From: an uncultured Opitutaceae bacterium | GTDB lineage: Bacteria; Verrucomicrobiota; Verrucomicrobiia; Opitutales; Opitutaceae | DNA: 64,000 nt | NCBI GenBank assembly: GCA_937958045.1 | Contig: CALFXL010000005.1 | Coordinates: 124,001 to 188,000, forward strand | Direction: 5' to 3' | Shown here: piece by piece, positions 8,729 through 16,794 of the stretch | Layout of the letters: every line of letters starts with the position of its first letter | How positions within the stretch are numbered: the first letter of the stretch is position 1 | Translations under genes and position numbers: made by a program | The notes under the pieces: generated by a model | Seen by the model: only the letters and a program-made list of their open reading frames with translations | The model's database searches: none | Told to the model about the DNA's origin: nothing

Positions 8729-8738
8729 CTCGCTCGTC

Positions 8739-9065
8739 TCAGCTCCGCAACCACGCGATCGCGAACGCCAGCAACAGCATCGGCGCCAGCAAACCCGCCC
8801 AGGCTCGCCACGCCGTCCGCGCCGCAAATGCCCACAGCACCGCGCCGGCCCACACGAGAAAACTCGGCATCGTAGCCAACAAGATCACGTCCTCCCGCGA
8901 GCCGCTGTTTTTTAACAACAACGCGAGCACCAGATTTGCGCCCGCTGAAAGCGCATAGCCACCGGCGATGGCCGCCACGATCCGCGACAACACCGCCAGC
9001 CGCTGACGCGCCGGCCGCGGTCGCGCGGAACTCTTCGTGGAAACAGCCACCGCTGATGTATTCAT
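8739..9065 (-). CDS. DUF3649 membrane protein of a siderophore-uptake operon
   Basis: A 108-residue protein starting MNTSAVAVSTKSSARP at 9065, with a basic N-terminus and three hydrophobic stretches (AVLSRIVAAIAGGYALSAG, MPSFLVWAGAVLWAFAA and AGLLAPMLLLAFAIAWL). This matches DUF3649 proteins in length and position, between a TonB receptor and a PepSY protein. It begins 22 bases after the receptor stop. The molecular function is not known. Confidence 0.8.
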   Translation of the reverse strand: MNTSAVAVSTKSSARPRPARQRLAVLSRIVAAIAGGYALSAGANLVLALLLKNSGSREDVILLATMPSFLVWAGAVLWAFAARTAWRAWAGLLAPMLLLAFAIAWLRS

Positions 9066-9087
9066 AGATTGGATACGGCTGTTCGTT

Positions 9088-11292
9088 TTAGTACCGCCAG
9101 CGCAGCGACACCGTGGCGTTCCGGGGTTCGCCATAATTGGGATAATCGAGCGTCGCCCAGTAGCGGTGATCCGTCGCATTGGTGACGCTCAGAGACGCCG
9201 AGAGACGATCCGAGAAGCGATACGTCGCATACAGATTCACGAGCGAAAACGCCGATTGCTCGACCGTCGTGGTGCCGAGAAGCGGATGCGAAATCCCGTA
9301 GCCGGTCGCGGCTCCCTGCCAGTTCAGACCTGCGCCCAGCGTGAGCCGATTCCACGCCCCGGACAGCTGGTAATGAGTGGAAAAACGCGCGAGATGTTCA
9401 GGCACGTTGGCATACGTGAGATCCAGCTCGTGACGGCGTGTATTCACATTCGAATACCCGAGATTCACCGTCCATCCCGCACGGATGTAACCATTGAGTT
9501 CCACTTCCACGCCGCGGCTCTTGGTGCCATCCACGCCGATGTACGCGTCTGCCGTGCCGTCGGGAATCTTCAGCAAGCCGTCGCGCACCGCGTAATTGTC
9601 CTGCTTGGTTTCGAACACGCTGATCGATACTTGGAAACGCTTCGCAAAAAACTCCGCCTTCACGCCCGCTTCGATGTTCGAGCCGAGCACCGGCGAGAGC
9701 AAATCGCCATGACGATCTTTGTAGTTCTGCGGACGAAACACATCCGTGTAGCTCGCGTACGCCGACCACACATCATTGAGATCGTACACGACGCCCACGT
9801 ACGGCGTGACTTCGTCGTTCACTTCGTACGCGCCCTGACGCCGCACGAAAACGCCGCCCGGCCCATACACATCCGTGCTCGTTTCCCATGAGCTCAAACG
9901 CGCGCCAAGAATCACCGAAAGCGGATCGAGCACGCGATACCGCAACGTCGCGTAGAATCCGCTTTGATCGGTGGTCGCGATCTGGTTTCCGCCAGTCCTG
10001 ATCACCGCCGGCTTCGGCGCATTGCCGTCAAAAGTGCGATAGTCCGGAATAACGTATTCCCAGTAATAAGTACCGCCCGTGATCGACTCGAACGTCGTCG
10101 AGTCCGCTTCGAGATTGTTCAAGTTCCAACCGACCACCACGTCGTGTTCGCGACCGAAGAGCTCCCATTTTCCCGTCAGGTATAGATCGAGATTGTCGCG
10201 GACATCGTCGGATTCGCCGAGTCCCGCCAACAACCGCAATCCACCGCCCGTCACCGGATCCGGAAACGCTCCGGCACCCGCGCTCGTTGCATACACACGA
10301 AGGCTGAAGGTCTCGCCCTCCGTGCGCGAATACGCGGCACGGAATCGCCAGTTGTCGCCGAACGTCTGGTCGAGCGTCACGAACACCGTGCCCGATTCGC
10401 GATCCCACTGCGTCCAGTTGGTGGAAAAACTTTTTCCCACCGGCAGATTGAGCAACGAACCATCCGCAGCAAAACGGGGAAGCGTGCCCCACATCGGCGA
10501 GGTCGGGTCGTTTTTCTGATATTGATAACCCGCGCCCAGCGTCGTGCTCGCCGTAAGATCGCCTTCAACGTTGGCGAGCCAGGCGAGTTTTTTTTCCTCG
10601 TAACGATCGCGAAAACTTTCGCGATCCTGCGCCGCGACGACAAAGCGACTGCGCACGCGTCCATCGCGCACGATCGGCGCCGTGACATCGATTTCCCCGC
10701 GATAAAAATCCCACGAGCCCGCGGTCGCGCGCACAGACGACGCGAGCTTTTTTCCCGGACGTTTGCGTTCGAGATTCACCGTGGCCGACGGCACACCCGC
10801 GCCGCTGAGCAGCCCGTTCGCACCACGGACAACATCGACGCGTTCGTACAACGCGGTGTCGTATTCTTGATTCGTCGAACCGCTGTACGTCGGCATTCCG
10901 TCCACCTGGAAGTCCGTGATCTGAAAACCGCGCGCAAAGTACAGTGGACGTTGCGTGTCGTAGAAAGAAACGTGCACGCCCGTGACGTTCTTGAGCACGT
11001 CGTCGACGCTGAAAAGCGACTCTTGATCCATGCGCAGACGATTGATCGTGCTGATTGATTGCGGCGTTTCGCGCACGGAAAGATCGAGCCGCGTCGTCGC
11101 CAGCACCGGCAGCGCCGCTCCCATCTGCGCGTCGCTCACTTCGAGTTTATCGAGCGAGATCACATCCTCCGACAGCAATGGAGGATACTCGCGCGTTTCC
11201 TGTCCGTACACCGCTGCGGCGTCCAGAATCATGATCGCCGCCCCGACACAAACAGGAAGCGGCCGAAAAACTTTTTGAAGTGTGAACATCAT
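9088..11292 (-). CDS. TonB-dependent siderophore receptor
   Basis: A 734-residue outer-membrane receptor for ferric-siderophore import. The start at 11292 (or the next ATG at 11289) gives a signal peptide ending near AAAVYGQ. A TonB-box-like segment ISLDKLEVSD is followed by the plug domain (RETPQSISTINRLRMD, FARGFQITDFQVDG, ERVDVVRGANGLLSGAG) and a long run of beta-strands ending in aromatic RWRY, the barrel signature. It belongs to the FhuE/FpvA/CopB-like siderophore group by its plug. The longer frame to 11346 adds no plausible signal. It lies 57 bases downstream of an AraC-family gene, which may regulate it, and heads the receptor-DUF3649-PepSY-DUF3325 order. The ligand cannot be deduced. 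Confidence 0.94.
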   Translation of the reverse strand: MMFTLQKVFRPLPVCVGAAIMILDAAAVYGQETREYPPLLSEDVISLDKLEVSDAQMGAALPVLATTRLDLSVRETPQSISTINRLRMDQESLFSVDDVLKNVTGVHVSFYDTQRPLYFARGFQITDFQVDGMPTYSGSTNQEYDTALYERVDVVRGANGLLSGAGVPSATVNLERKRPGKKLASSVRATAGSWDFYRGEIDVTAPIVRDGRVRSRFVVAAQDRESFRDRYEEKKLAWLANVEGDLTASTTLGAGYQYQKNDPTSPMWGTLPRFAADGSLLNLPVGKSFSTNWTQWDRESGTVFVTLDQTFGDNWRFRAAYSRTEGETFSLRVYATSAGAGAFPDPVTGGGLRLLAGLGESDDVRDNLDLYLTGKWELFGREHDVVVGWNLNNLEADSTTFESITGGTYYWEYVIPDYRTFDGNAPKPAVIRTGGNQIATTDQSGFYATLRYRVLDPLSVILGARLSSWETSTDVYGPGGVFVRRQGAYEVNDEVTPYVGVVYDLNDVWSAYASYTDVFRPQNYKDRHGDLLSPVLGSNIEAGVKAEFFAKRFQVSISVFETKQDNYAVRDGLLKIPDGTADAYIGVDGTKSRGVEVELNGYIRAGWTVNLGYSNVNTRRHELDLTYANVPEHLARFSTHYQLSGAWNRLTLGAGLNWQGAATGYGISHPLLGTTTVEQSAFSLVNLYATYRFSDRLSASLSVTNATDHRYWATLDYPNYGEPRNATVSLRWRY

Positions 11293-11349
11293 GGGAGGGC
11301 GAGTATCCCAGTTCACCTTCGAAAAATTCCACCTGCTCACGGCCAATTC

Positions 11350-12192
11350 TTACCTGCGCGCGATCAACTGATACTCTTTCGGATTTAATCCAAATTGCCG
11401 CCGAAACGCCGCGGCGAAATTACTCGGATTGCTGTAGCCCACGAGCGACGCCGCTTCGATCACCGTGGCTTCACCCGACTGCAAAAGCGTACGCGCCTTC
11501 TCCATGCGCGCGATGCGCAGATACTCGTACACCGTGCTTCCGAAAACCTGACGAAATCCTCGCTTCAGCGTCGTCTCGCTCAACCCCACTTGCTTGGCGA
11601 GTGCCTCGAGCGACGGCGCCTCATCGAGCCGCGCCACCAACAACGCGGACGCTTCGCGCAGCCGCTCTTCGGTGTCCATCATCACACGCGTGTGCCTCGT
11701 CGCCCTCAATTGCGCAGCCGTCACATAGCCCGCGAGCAGGTCGTGACACCGCGCCGCAATCACCAAAGCGCGACAGGTCCCCGCGAGCGGACAACGACGA
11801 ATCGCTTCGATGGCCAACCGACCGTCCGGCGGCAACGCCAACCAATGCGACGGCGCGGCAACAGCATCGTCTTGAGACAATGGAAACTCCTCACGAAATA
11901 GCTCTCGGGCGACCGCCGCATTCACCGTGATCGCCACGAGAAAAGCGCGCTCGCCGATCTCCTCGCAGACGCGGATGATTTCGCGTCCGCAAACACGAAT
12001 CATTCGCCCGGCGCCGTCCCCGTCATCGCTCGAAAGGACAAAGAGGAAACAGGTCGTTTCCGGATCCACGTTTCCAGCGGCAACCGCGCCGATTCCCCAG
12101 CGCACATCCATGCCCGGTCGCAGCACATGGTGTTCGATCGCGATCTCGACCGCGAGACCAGCGGTCGATCCGGCGAAACACGATGTATTCAT
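11350..12192 (-). CDS. AraC-family regulator (PchR-like)
   Basis: A 280-residue transcription factor. The C-terminal third has two helix-turn-helix motifs of the AraC family: APSLEALAKQVGLSETTLKRGFRQ and then VIEAASLVGYSNPSNFAAAF, closing with FGLNPKEYQ. The N-terminal domain is not a clear cupin but resembles PchR-type effector domains by length. PchR relatives sense a ferric siderophore and activate its receptor. The gene is immediately upstream of and co-directional with the first TonB receptor, which fits that role; the regulatory link is inferred. Confidence 0.9.
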   Translation of the reverse strand: MNTSCFAGSTAGLAVEIAIEHHVLRPGMDVRWGIGAVAAGNVDPETTCFLFVLSSDDGDGAGRMIRVCGREIIRVCEEIGERAFLVAITVNAAVARELFREEFPLSQDDAVAAPSHWLALPPDGRLAIEAIRRCPLAGTCRALVIAARCHDLLAGYVTAAQLRATRHTRVMMDTEERLREASALLVARLDEAPSLEALAKQVGLSETTLKRGFRQVFGSTVYEYLRIARMEKARTLLQSGEATVIEAASLVGYSNPSNFAAAFRRQFGLNPKEYQLIARR

Positions 12193-12265
12193 CGGTTAAA
12201 TACAGGCCATCCGTGCGGTACCCGATCCTCGGGCTGAGACGGCGGCGAGCATCCCCGCGCGCATC

Positions 12266-13390
12266 TCATGGCGTGTGAACCGGCTCCGCGGCCGACACGG
12301 GGGCGACTTGAGGTTTCCGATTCGTCGCGCGGCGGCGCAGCCGCCAAAGGCAGAAGCCCGAAACGCCCAACACGCCGGGAGAGAGTCCGAGAACAGACCA
12401 GAGAACTTTCACGAACAAGCCGCCGAAATCGCCGAAATGCAACGACTCGAAGGTATCCGTCGTGCGACGCCAAAGTCCGGCTTCGCGAATGTCGTCCGTG
12501 CCTTGATGCGCGCCGGTTTTCGGATCGTAGCTCAACGTGGTGCCATACGCATTGCGCAGGGTCGGACGCGGCTCGACCGCCCCCCACAAGATCACGGCCG
12601 GCGCCTCCGGCATGGTCGGCAGCGAGATGAAATGCGGACGAAATCCCGGCAGGCGTCCGCTGGCATCGGCGACGATCGCATCGAGCGAAAGTGTGTCGGG
12701 ATAAAGTCGCTTATCGATGACCGCCTGCTCCTGCTCGGCTCCGGTGACATGCGCCATCGTGTGTGTGATGTTCCAATACGCGCCCGTGAAGCCGAGCAAC
12801 AGGTTGAAGGCCGTGGACACGATGCCGACAAACTTGTGCGTATCCGAAAACAGAATACGCGCGCCCCGTCCCCAGCGTAGCGTGAAAAGATTCCGCCAAA
12901 AATTGCGATACAGGATCACGCCGGAGACGCCCAACACACACAACGCCACCGCCAGTAATCCCGCCACCGCGAGACCGATGTCTCCCGCGAGCAAAGTATA
13001 GTGCAGCTCGATCAACCAGCCGTAGAGCGTCTCGTCGAAGTCCTGCGGCGGGCCGAGCAAGCGGCCCGTGTATTGATCGACCGTGGTTGTTTGCCAGACA
13101 TTCGTTCCGCGGCGGATAACGTACACGCTGTCCGCCAGCGTTTCGCCGTCGTCGCGCAAGAGCCAGCCAGCGATCTCGTACTCGGGCATCGCCTGCTCCG
13201 CGCGCGCCAGCAATTGATCCATCGGCAGGCGGCCTGCCGCGCCCGGTTCGACGACGGTCTTTTCGCGAACGAACACGCGCGCGAGTTCTTTGTGAAAGAC
13301 CAGCACGCTTCCCGACAGCGCGATGACGATCAGTCCGAGTCCCGCGAAAAGACCCAGCCACGAATGCAATTGCCAGAGACGTTTGCGCAT
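12266..13390 (-). CDS. PepSY-associated TM protein (second copy)
   Basis: A 374-residue inner-membrane protein of the PepSY_TM family. The start MRKRLWQLHSWLGL at 13390 opens with the usual helix and histidine (QLHSWLGLFAGLGLIVIALSG). Later helices follow ELHYTLLAGDIGLAVAGLLAVAL, FSDTHKFVGIVSTAFNLLLGF and GGLFVKVLWSVLGLSPGVLG, with C-terminal RLRRRATNRK on the cytoplasmic side. It is shorter than the copy at 7154-8728 and lies 16 bases after the second receptor, so the two are surely cotranscribed. It likely assists iron release or reduction. An in-frame extension to 13468 would overlap the receptor and is rejected. Confidence 0.88.
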   Translation of the reverse strand: MRKRLWQLHSWLGLFAGLGLIVIALSGSVLVFHKELARVFVREKTVVEPGAAGRLPMDQLLARAEQAMPEYEIAGWLLRDDGETLADSVYVIRRGTNVWQTTTVDQYTGRLLGPPQDFDETLYGWLIELHYTLLAGDIGLAVAGLLAVALCVLGVSGVILYRNFWRNLFTLRWGRGARILFSDTHKFVGIVSTAFNLLLGFTGAYWNITHTMAHVTGAEQEQAVIDKRLYPDTLSLDAIVADASGRLPGFRPHFISLPTMPEAPAVILWGAVEPRPTLRNAYGTTLSYDPKTGAHQGTDDIREAGLWRRTTDTFESLHFGDFGGLFVKVLWSVLGLSPGVLGVSGFCLWRLRRRATNRKPQVAPVSAAEPVHTP

Positions 13391-13406
13391 AACGATCCGT
13401 TCGTCG

Positions 13407-15527
13407 TCACCAGCGATACGCGACCGTCGCGACGACTTTTCGGCGATTGCCGAACCACACGTCGCCACGCGTCAGCGCGGTGGCAAAATAGCGTTTGTCG
13501 AAAACATTGGTTCCGTTGACCGCGAAGTGCCACGGGCCGCGATCGTAGGAGATCATCGCATCATAGAGCGTGTTCGACGCCGTGTGGATCGTGTCGGTGC
13601 CGTCCCAACTTTCGCCCGTATAACGCACGCCGAAGCCTGCGCGCAGTCCTTTGAGCCATGCGCGCTCGAAGGTGTAAACCGCCCACGCCGACGCGGTGTG
13701 CGCGGGGATGCTCGCCAGCTTGCGATGCAACGACGGATCCGCCGGGTCGCTGCTCGCGCTCGTCTCGGCATCCGCGTACGTGTAGCTCGCAACAAAGTTC
13801 ACCGGACCTAGGCGCGCCGTGCTTTCAAACTCGAAGCCCTGCACCGTCACTTCGCCTTTTTGCACGGAGTTGCCGAAGGGATCGTTCGGATCCGTCGTCA
13901 GGCGATTTTTCTCCACGAGATGATACGCCGCGGCGGAAGCGGCGACGACGCCATTCTTCGGAGCCCACTTCAGACCGAGCTCCACTTGTTCACCGCGCTT
14001 CGGTTTGAACGCCTTGCCGTAGTTATCCACGCCGCTCACCGCCTCGAACGATTCCGAATAACTCACATACGGCGACCAGCCGCCATCGCCGAGATACACG
14101 GCACCGACGCGCGTCGTCACCGCATCGTCATCGCTGCCGGCATCGGGCGCGCCTTCGACATCGTTCTCCGCGCGATCGTAACGCAACGAACCGACGACCA
14201 CCCAGCGATCCTGAAACTTCACCTGGTCCTGCACCATCGCACCGAGCTGACGCGCGCGTGTGCGCGAACGCGGTCCATACTCGAGCGCGGGCATAGGAAA
14301 CGTTCCATACACCGGCGCATAAACATCGAGCGGCGTCGCCGCGCCTTCGATGCTGAGCTCGTCGTGACGCGACCAATAGCCATCCACGCCGATCAGCACC
14401 GTGTGATCCGTTTTGCCCCAGCTAAATTTTCCTTCCGCGAGCACATCGGTGTTGATGATGCGGTGCGCGTATTCCGACGCATACCACGTGCGGTTGATGG
14501 AACGATTATCGGGCAAAAGCCCTTCCCAAAAATTCGCGTACATCGTGGCGAGATGTCCGTCGACGTCGTCGTAACGAAGCTGATGACGAAGCGACCACCG
14601 CTCGCTCAAACGTTGCTCGACAAGATAACCAAAACGATAGCGCTCGCCGCCGTAAGTGTCCCACGCCGGCTCACCGATGAAGAGCGCATCCGAGATCGGA
14701 CCGAGCGGCGCAGGTTCGGTCGTGCCGGCGAACGGAAGAAACGCGTTGGTGTTGTCGCTCTCGTCCTCCTGATACTGCGCAAAAACCGTGAGGCGCGTGT
14801 GCTCGAGCGGTTTCCACGTGAGCGAGGGCGCGAAATAACGACGCTCCTCGAAGGCGTGATCCACCTGCGTGCCAGCGTCTTTGATCAAACCGACGAAACG
14901 ATAAAGCACCGTCTCGCCCGCGTTCACCGCGCCGGTCACATCGACCGCGGCGAGTTTATGTTCGTTTGATCCGTATTGAAACTGCACCTCGCGGGCCGCG
15001 GTCGCCTGCGGGAGTTTCGATACCAGATTCACCACGCCGCCCGGACCATTCTGGCCGTACATCACCGACGACGGGCCGCGCAAAACTTCGACGCGCTCAA
15101 ACGCGTATGGCTCGTTTCGCACCGAGCCCCACCACCCCGTCAGCGGCAGTCGCAGACCATCGAGCACGGTCGAGCTTTCGCTGCCGCCGCGCAGCGCAAA
15201 ATAATCGCCGCGATTATCCACGCCGTACATTTCGGTGCGCACGCCCGGAGCGTAGCGCAGCACTTCCTCCATCGTTTGCGCCGCTTGATCGGCGATTTGA
15301 AAACGCGTGATCACCGAGATCGCTTGCGGCGTCTCCGCGAGCGGCGTGCTCGTCTTGGTCGCGCCAAGACTCGCCTCCACCACGTAAGTGCTCTCGCGCA
15401 CATCGGAGACCTCGAGTTTGTCGAGCATCACCGCGTCATCGGGCCCGGCGCCGAAGGACGAGAGCGTAGCCGCAAACGCGGCTCCCGCAGATACAACTGG
15501 GCGAATAAAGTTTCGAAGGACGGCCAT
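13407..15527 (-). CDS. TonB-dependent siderophore receptor (second copy)
   Basis: A 706-residue outer-membrane receptor. The start MAVLRNFIRPVVSAG at 15527 gives a signal peptide ending near SSFGAG; the open frame continues upstream to 16076 but that part overlaps flavodoxin and is not receptor-like. Next come VMLDKLEVSDV (TonB-box region), the plug (ETPQAISVITRFQI, FALRGGSESSTVLDG, ERVEVLRGPSSVMYGQNGPGG) and barrel strands ending VVATVAYRW. The FhuA/FhuE-style plug indicates a ferric-siderophore ligand. It shares the LDKLEVSD segment with the receptor at 9088-11292 but is otherwise diverged, so the two probably take different siderophores. Confidence 0.94.
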   Translation of the reverse strand: MAVLRNFIRPVVSAGAAFAATLSSFGAGPDDAVMLDKLEVSDVRESTYVVEASLGATKTSTPLAETPQAISVITRFQIADQAAQTMEEVLRYAPGVRTEMYGVDNRGDYFALRGGSESSTVLDGLRLPLTGWWGSVRNEPYAFERVEVLRGPSSVMYGQNGPGGVVNLVSKLPQATAAREVQFQYGSNEHKLAAVDVTGAVNAGETVLYRFVGLIKDAGTQVDHAFEERRYFAPSLTWKPLEHTRLTVFAQYQEDESDNTNAFLPFAGTTEPAPLGPISDALFIGEPAWDTYGGERYRFGYLVEQRLSERWSLRHQLRYDDVDGHLATMYANFWEGLLPDNRSINRTWYASEYAHRIINTDVLAEGKFSWGKTDHTVLIGVDGYWSRHDELSIEGAATPLDVYAPVYGTFPMPALEYGPRSRTRARQLGAMVQDQVKFQDRWVVVGSLRYDRAENDVEGAPDAGSDDDAVTTRVGAVYLGDGGWSPYVSYSESFEAVSGVDNYGKAFKPKRGEQVELGLKWAPKNGVVAASAAAYHLVEKNRLTTDPNDPFGNSVQKGEVTVQGFEFESTARLGPVNFVASYTYADAETSASSDPADPSLHRKLASIPAHTASAWAVYTFERAWLKGLRAGFGVRYTGESWDGTDTIHTASNTLYDAMISYDRGPWHFAVNGTNVFDKRYFATALTRGDVWFGNRRKVVATVAYRW

Positions 15528-15658
15528 AGAAAAGATGCCGCTGCCGCCGGCCTGGGATCTACCTCGAAGAACTGACAAAGACTTTAACTGACCTGAAAAG
15601 AGGGATTCCAGGGAACGGACGGCGGCAGACGGAAAAAAGCTGAGAAACCTCGCGGGCT

Positions 15659-15763
15659 TCAGTGTAGTGAAAGAATGAATACGCAGAGGAGCGTGAGGGC
15701 GGCGAAAACACACAGCCCGAAACGAAGGGAGCCGGCCGCGGGTGTTTTCATGGGACGATTCAT
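15659..15763 (-). CDS. Candidate 34-residue single-pass membrane peptide
   Basis: A short frame starting ATG at 15763, 11 bases after the flavodoxin stop, and ending TGA at 15659. It encodes MNRPMKTPAAGSLRFG and then a strongly hydrophobic stretch of about 18 residues ending SLH. Basic N-terminus plus one helix is the layout of small membrane proteins. It lies within the leftward iron operon. The evidence is position and composition only; the 131 bases between it and the receptor start (15528-15658) show no other clear element. Confidence 0.5.
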   Translation of the reverse strand: MNRPMKTPAAGSLRFGLCVFAALTLLCVFILSLH

Positions 15764-15774
15764 AGGATTGGAAA

Positions 15775-16242
15775 TCAGGCGGCGGCGCTCCGCGCGGCTT
15801 CCGCGAGCCGAGGAAACACGGTGTTTTCCCACGCGGAGTACGTGTCATCGAAATCGAGATCGGCTTCGACGCGTGCCTGCAGCGACACCGCGCCAAGCGC
15901 CGCGAGGCGTTCATCGAGCCGGCGCGCGAACGCGTTGAAATCCGCGTAGTCCTTGTCGCCGAGTCCAAACACCGCGTAGCGCAAGCCGCCCAACGCGAGC
16001 GAATCGGCACGCTCGAGTTCATAGTGAAAATCGCTCGCGTCCGCCGGCGGTTCTCCATCGCCCCACGTGCTGACAATGAACAGCGCCAGGTTCACTTGAC
16101 CGAGCGCAGCGGCTTTCACATTGGCGAGATTTTCCGTGCGCGCGTCCCAACCTTCGGCGACAGCGCGATCGCACGCGCGTTGGGCAAGCGACTCGGCATT
16201 GCCGGTCATGGTGGCGAAATAAATCGTGAGCGATGGTTTCAT
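15775..16242 (-). CDS. Flavodoxin-like FMN protein
   Basis: A 155-residue electron carrier or flavin-reductase domain. The FMN phosphate loop is FATMTGNAESLA (residues 9-20), the ring-contact loops are STWGDGEPPADA and FGLGDKDYADF. These are closer to the flavodoxin domain of sulfite reductase/MioC than to long-chain flavodoxins. It lies in the iron-uptake block upstream of the second receptor, so a plausible job is passing electrons for siderophore iron reduction. No reductase partner is encoded next to it. The start MKPSLTIYFATMTGN is the only reasonable one. Confidence 0.92.
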   Translation of the reverse strand: MKPSLTIYFATMTGNAESLAQRACDRAVAEGWDARTENLANVKAAALGQVNLALFIVSTWGDGEPPADASDFHYELERADSLALGGLRYAVFGLGDKDYADFNAFARRLDERLAALGAVSLQARVEADLDFDDTYSAWENTVFPRLAEAARSAAA

Positions 16243-16260
16243 CGGGATTCGGTTTTGAAT

Positions 16261-16692
16261 TCAAGCGGAGCGACGCCGACGCGCGCTCGTTTCGAGAAAG
16301 GCGGACTCGCCACTGACCAACACGCTCACGCGCGCCGTCGGGCAGAAACACGCGAGCCGGCACGCAAGGCACCACACGCGGTGCTGCTCCACCGCGAGTT
16401 CCACCGGCAGATGCAGCGTCAACACGGGCTCTGCCGATGCCTTGCCGATCGTGAGCGCGCGCACGGTCAACGGCTGGCCCACATCCCGCGCGCAAACAGT
16501 CGCGATCTCCGCCAACGCCGCCGCTTGCGCGCTGCGCGGCGCATGGATCTCGCACAAAATCGACAACGCACGCGTGGAATCGCTCGTCGCACTTCCTATT
16601 CCAACGCCCGCCTGCCCCACCCCGACAGCGCCCGCAGCACACGAGTCATCGGCGTGCTGAATCGAAATACTGCTATTGGGATCGAGTCTCAT
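16261..16692 (-). CDS. Hypothetical protein, first gene of the iron block
   Basis: A 143-residue protein from ATG 16692 (an in-frame ATG at 16734 would add 14 residues). I do not recognise a family. It contains several cysteines, including a WCLACRLACFC cluster near residue 110, and a basic tail RRRRSA. It lies 18 bases before the flavodoxin start and just downstream of the palindrome and TATAAT box at 16738-16765, so it is probably the first gene of the iron operon. An open frame exists on the opposite strand, but operon context favours this one. Confidence 0.55.
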   Translation of the reverse strand: MRLDPNSSISIQHADDSCAAGAVGVGQAGVGIGSATSDSTRALSILCEIHAPRSAQAAALAEIATVCARDVGQPLTVRALTIGKASAEPVLTLHLPVELAVEQHRVWCLACRLACFCPTARVSVLVSGESAFLETSARRRRSA

Positions 16693-16737
16693 TTTCAACC
16701 CGACGAAAAACCTCCTGCTTGATTCGTCAAGCAATCA

Positions 16738-16765
16738 AATGAGATTAAGCCTCAATCTCATTATA
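16738..16765 (-). promoter_or_regulatory. 25-bp palindrome overlapping a -10 box: candidate metalloregulator operator
   Basis: AATGAGATT and AATCTCATT are perfect 9-bp inverted arms (16738-16746 and 16754-16762) around a 7-base spacer. On the minus strand a consensus TATAAT (16765-16760) partly overlaps the dyad; a good -35 is not seen. Position just upstream of the iron-uptake genes suggests repression by the Fur-family protein encoded at 4122-4610 or another metal sensor. The sequence is not a classic GATAATGATAATCATTATC box. Confidence 0.6.
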
Positions 16766-16794
16766 GATATTTGGACATCAGTTAGATAAGCTCG

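Noticed and set aside
13860..14969. 369-residue frame on the plus strand
   Set aside because: Antisense of the second TonB receptor; very high Arg and His, no motif.
15528..16076. N-terminal extension of the second TonB receptor frame
   Set aside because: It overlaps flavodoxin and lacks receptor features; the ATG at 15527 gives a signal peptide.
16024..16722. 232-residue frame on the plus strand opposite flavodoxin and the first iron gene
   Set aside because: Arg-rich, no motifs, and antisense to a clear flavodoxin.
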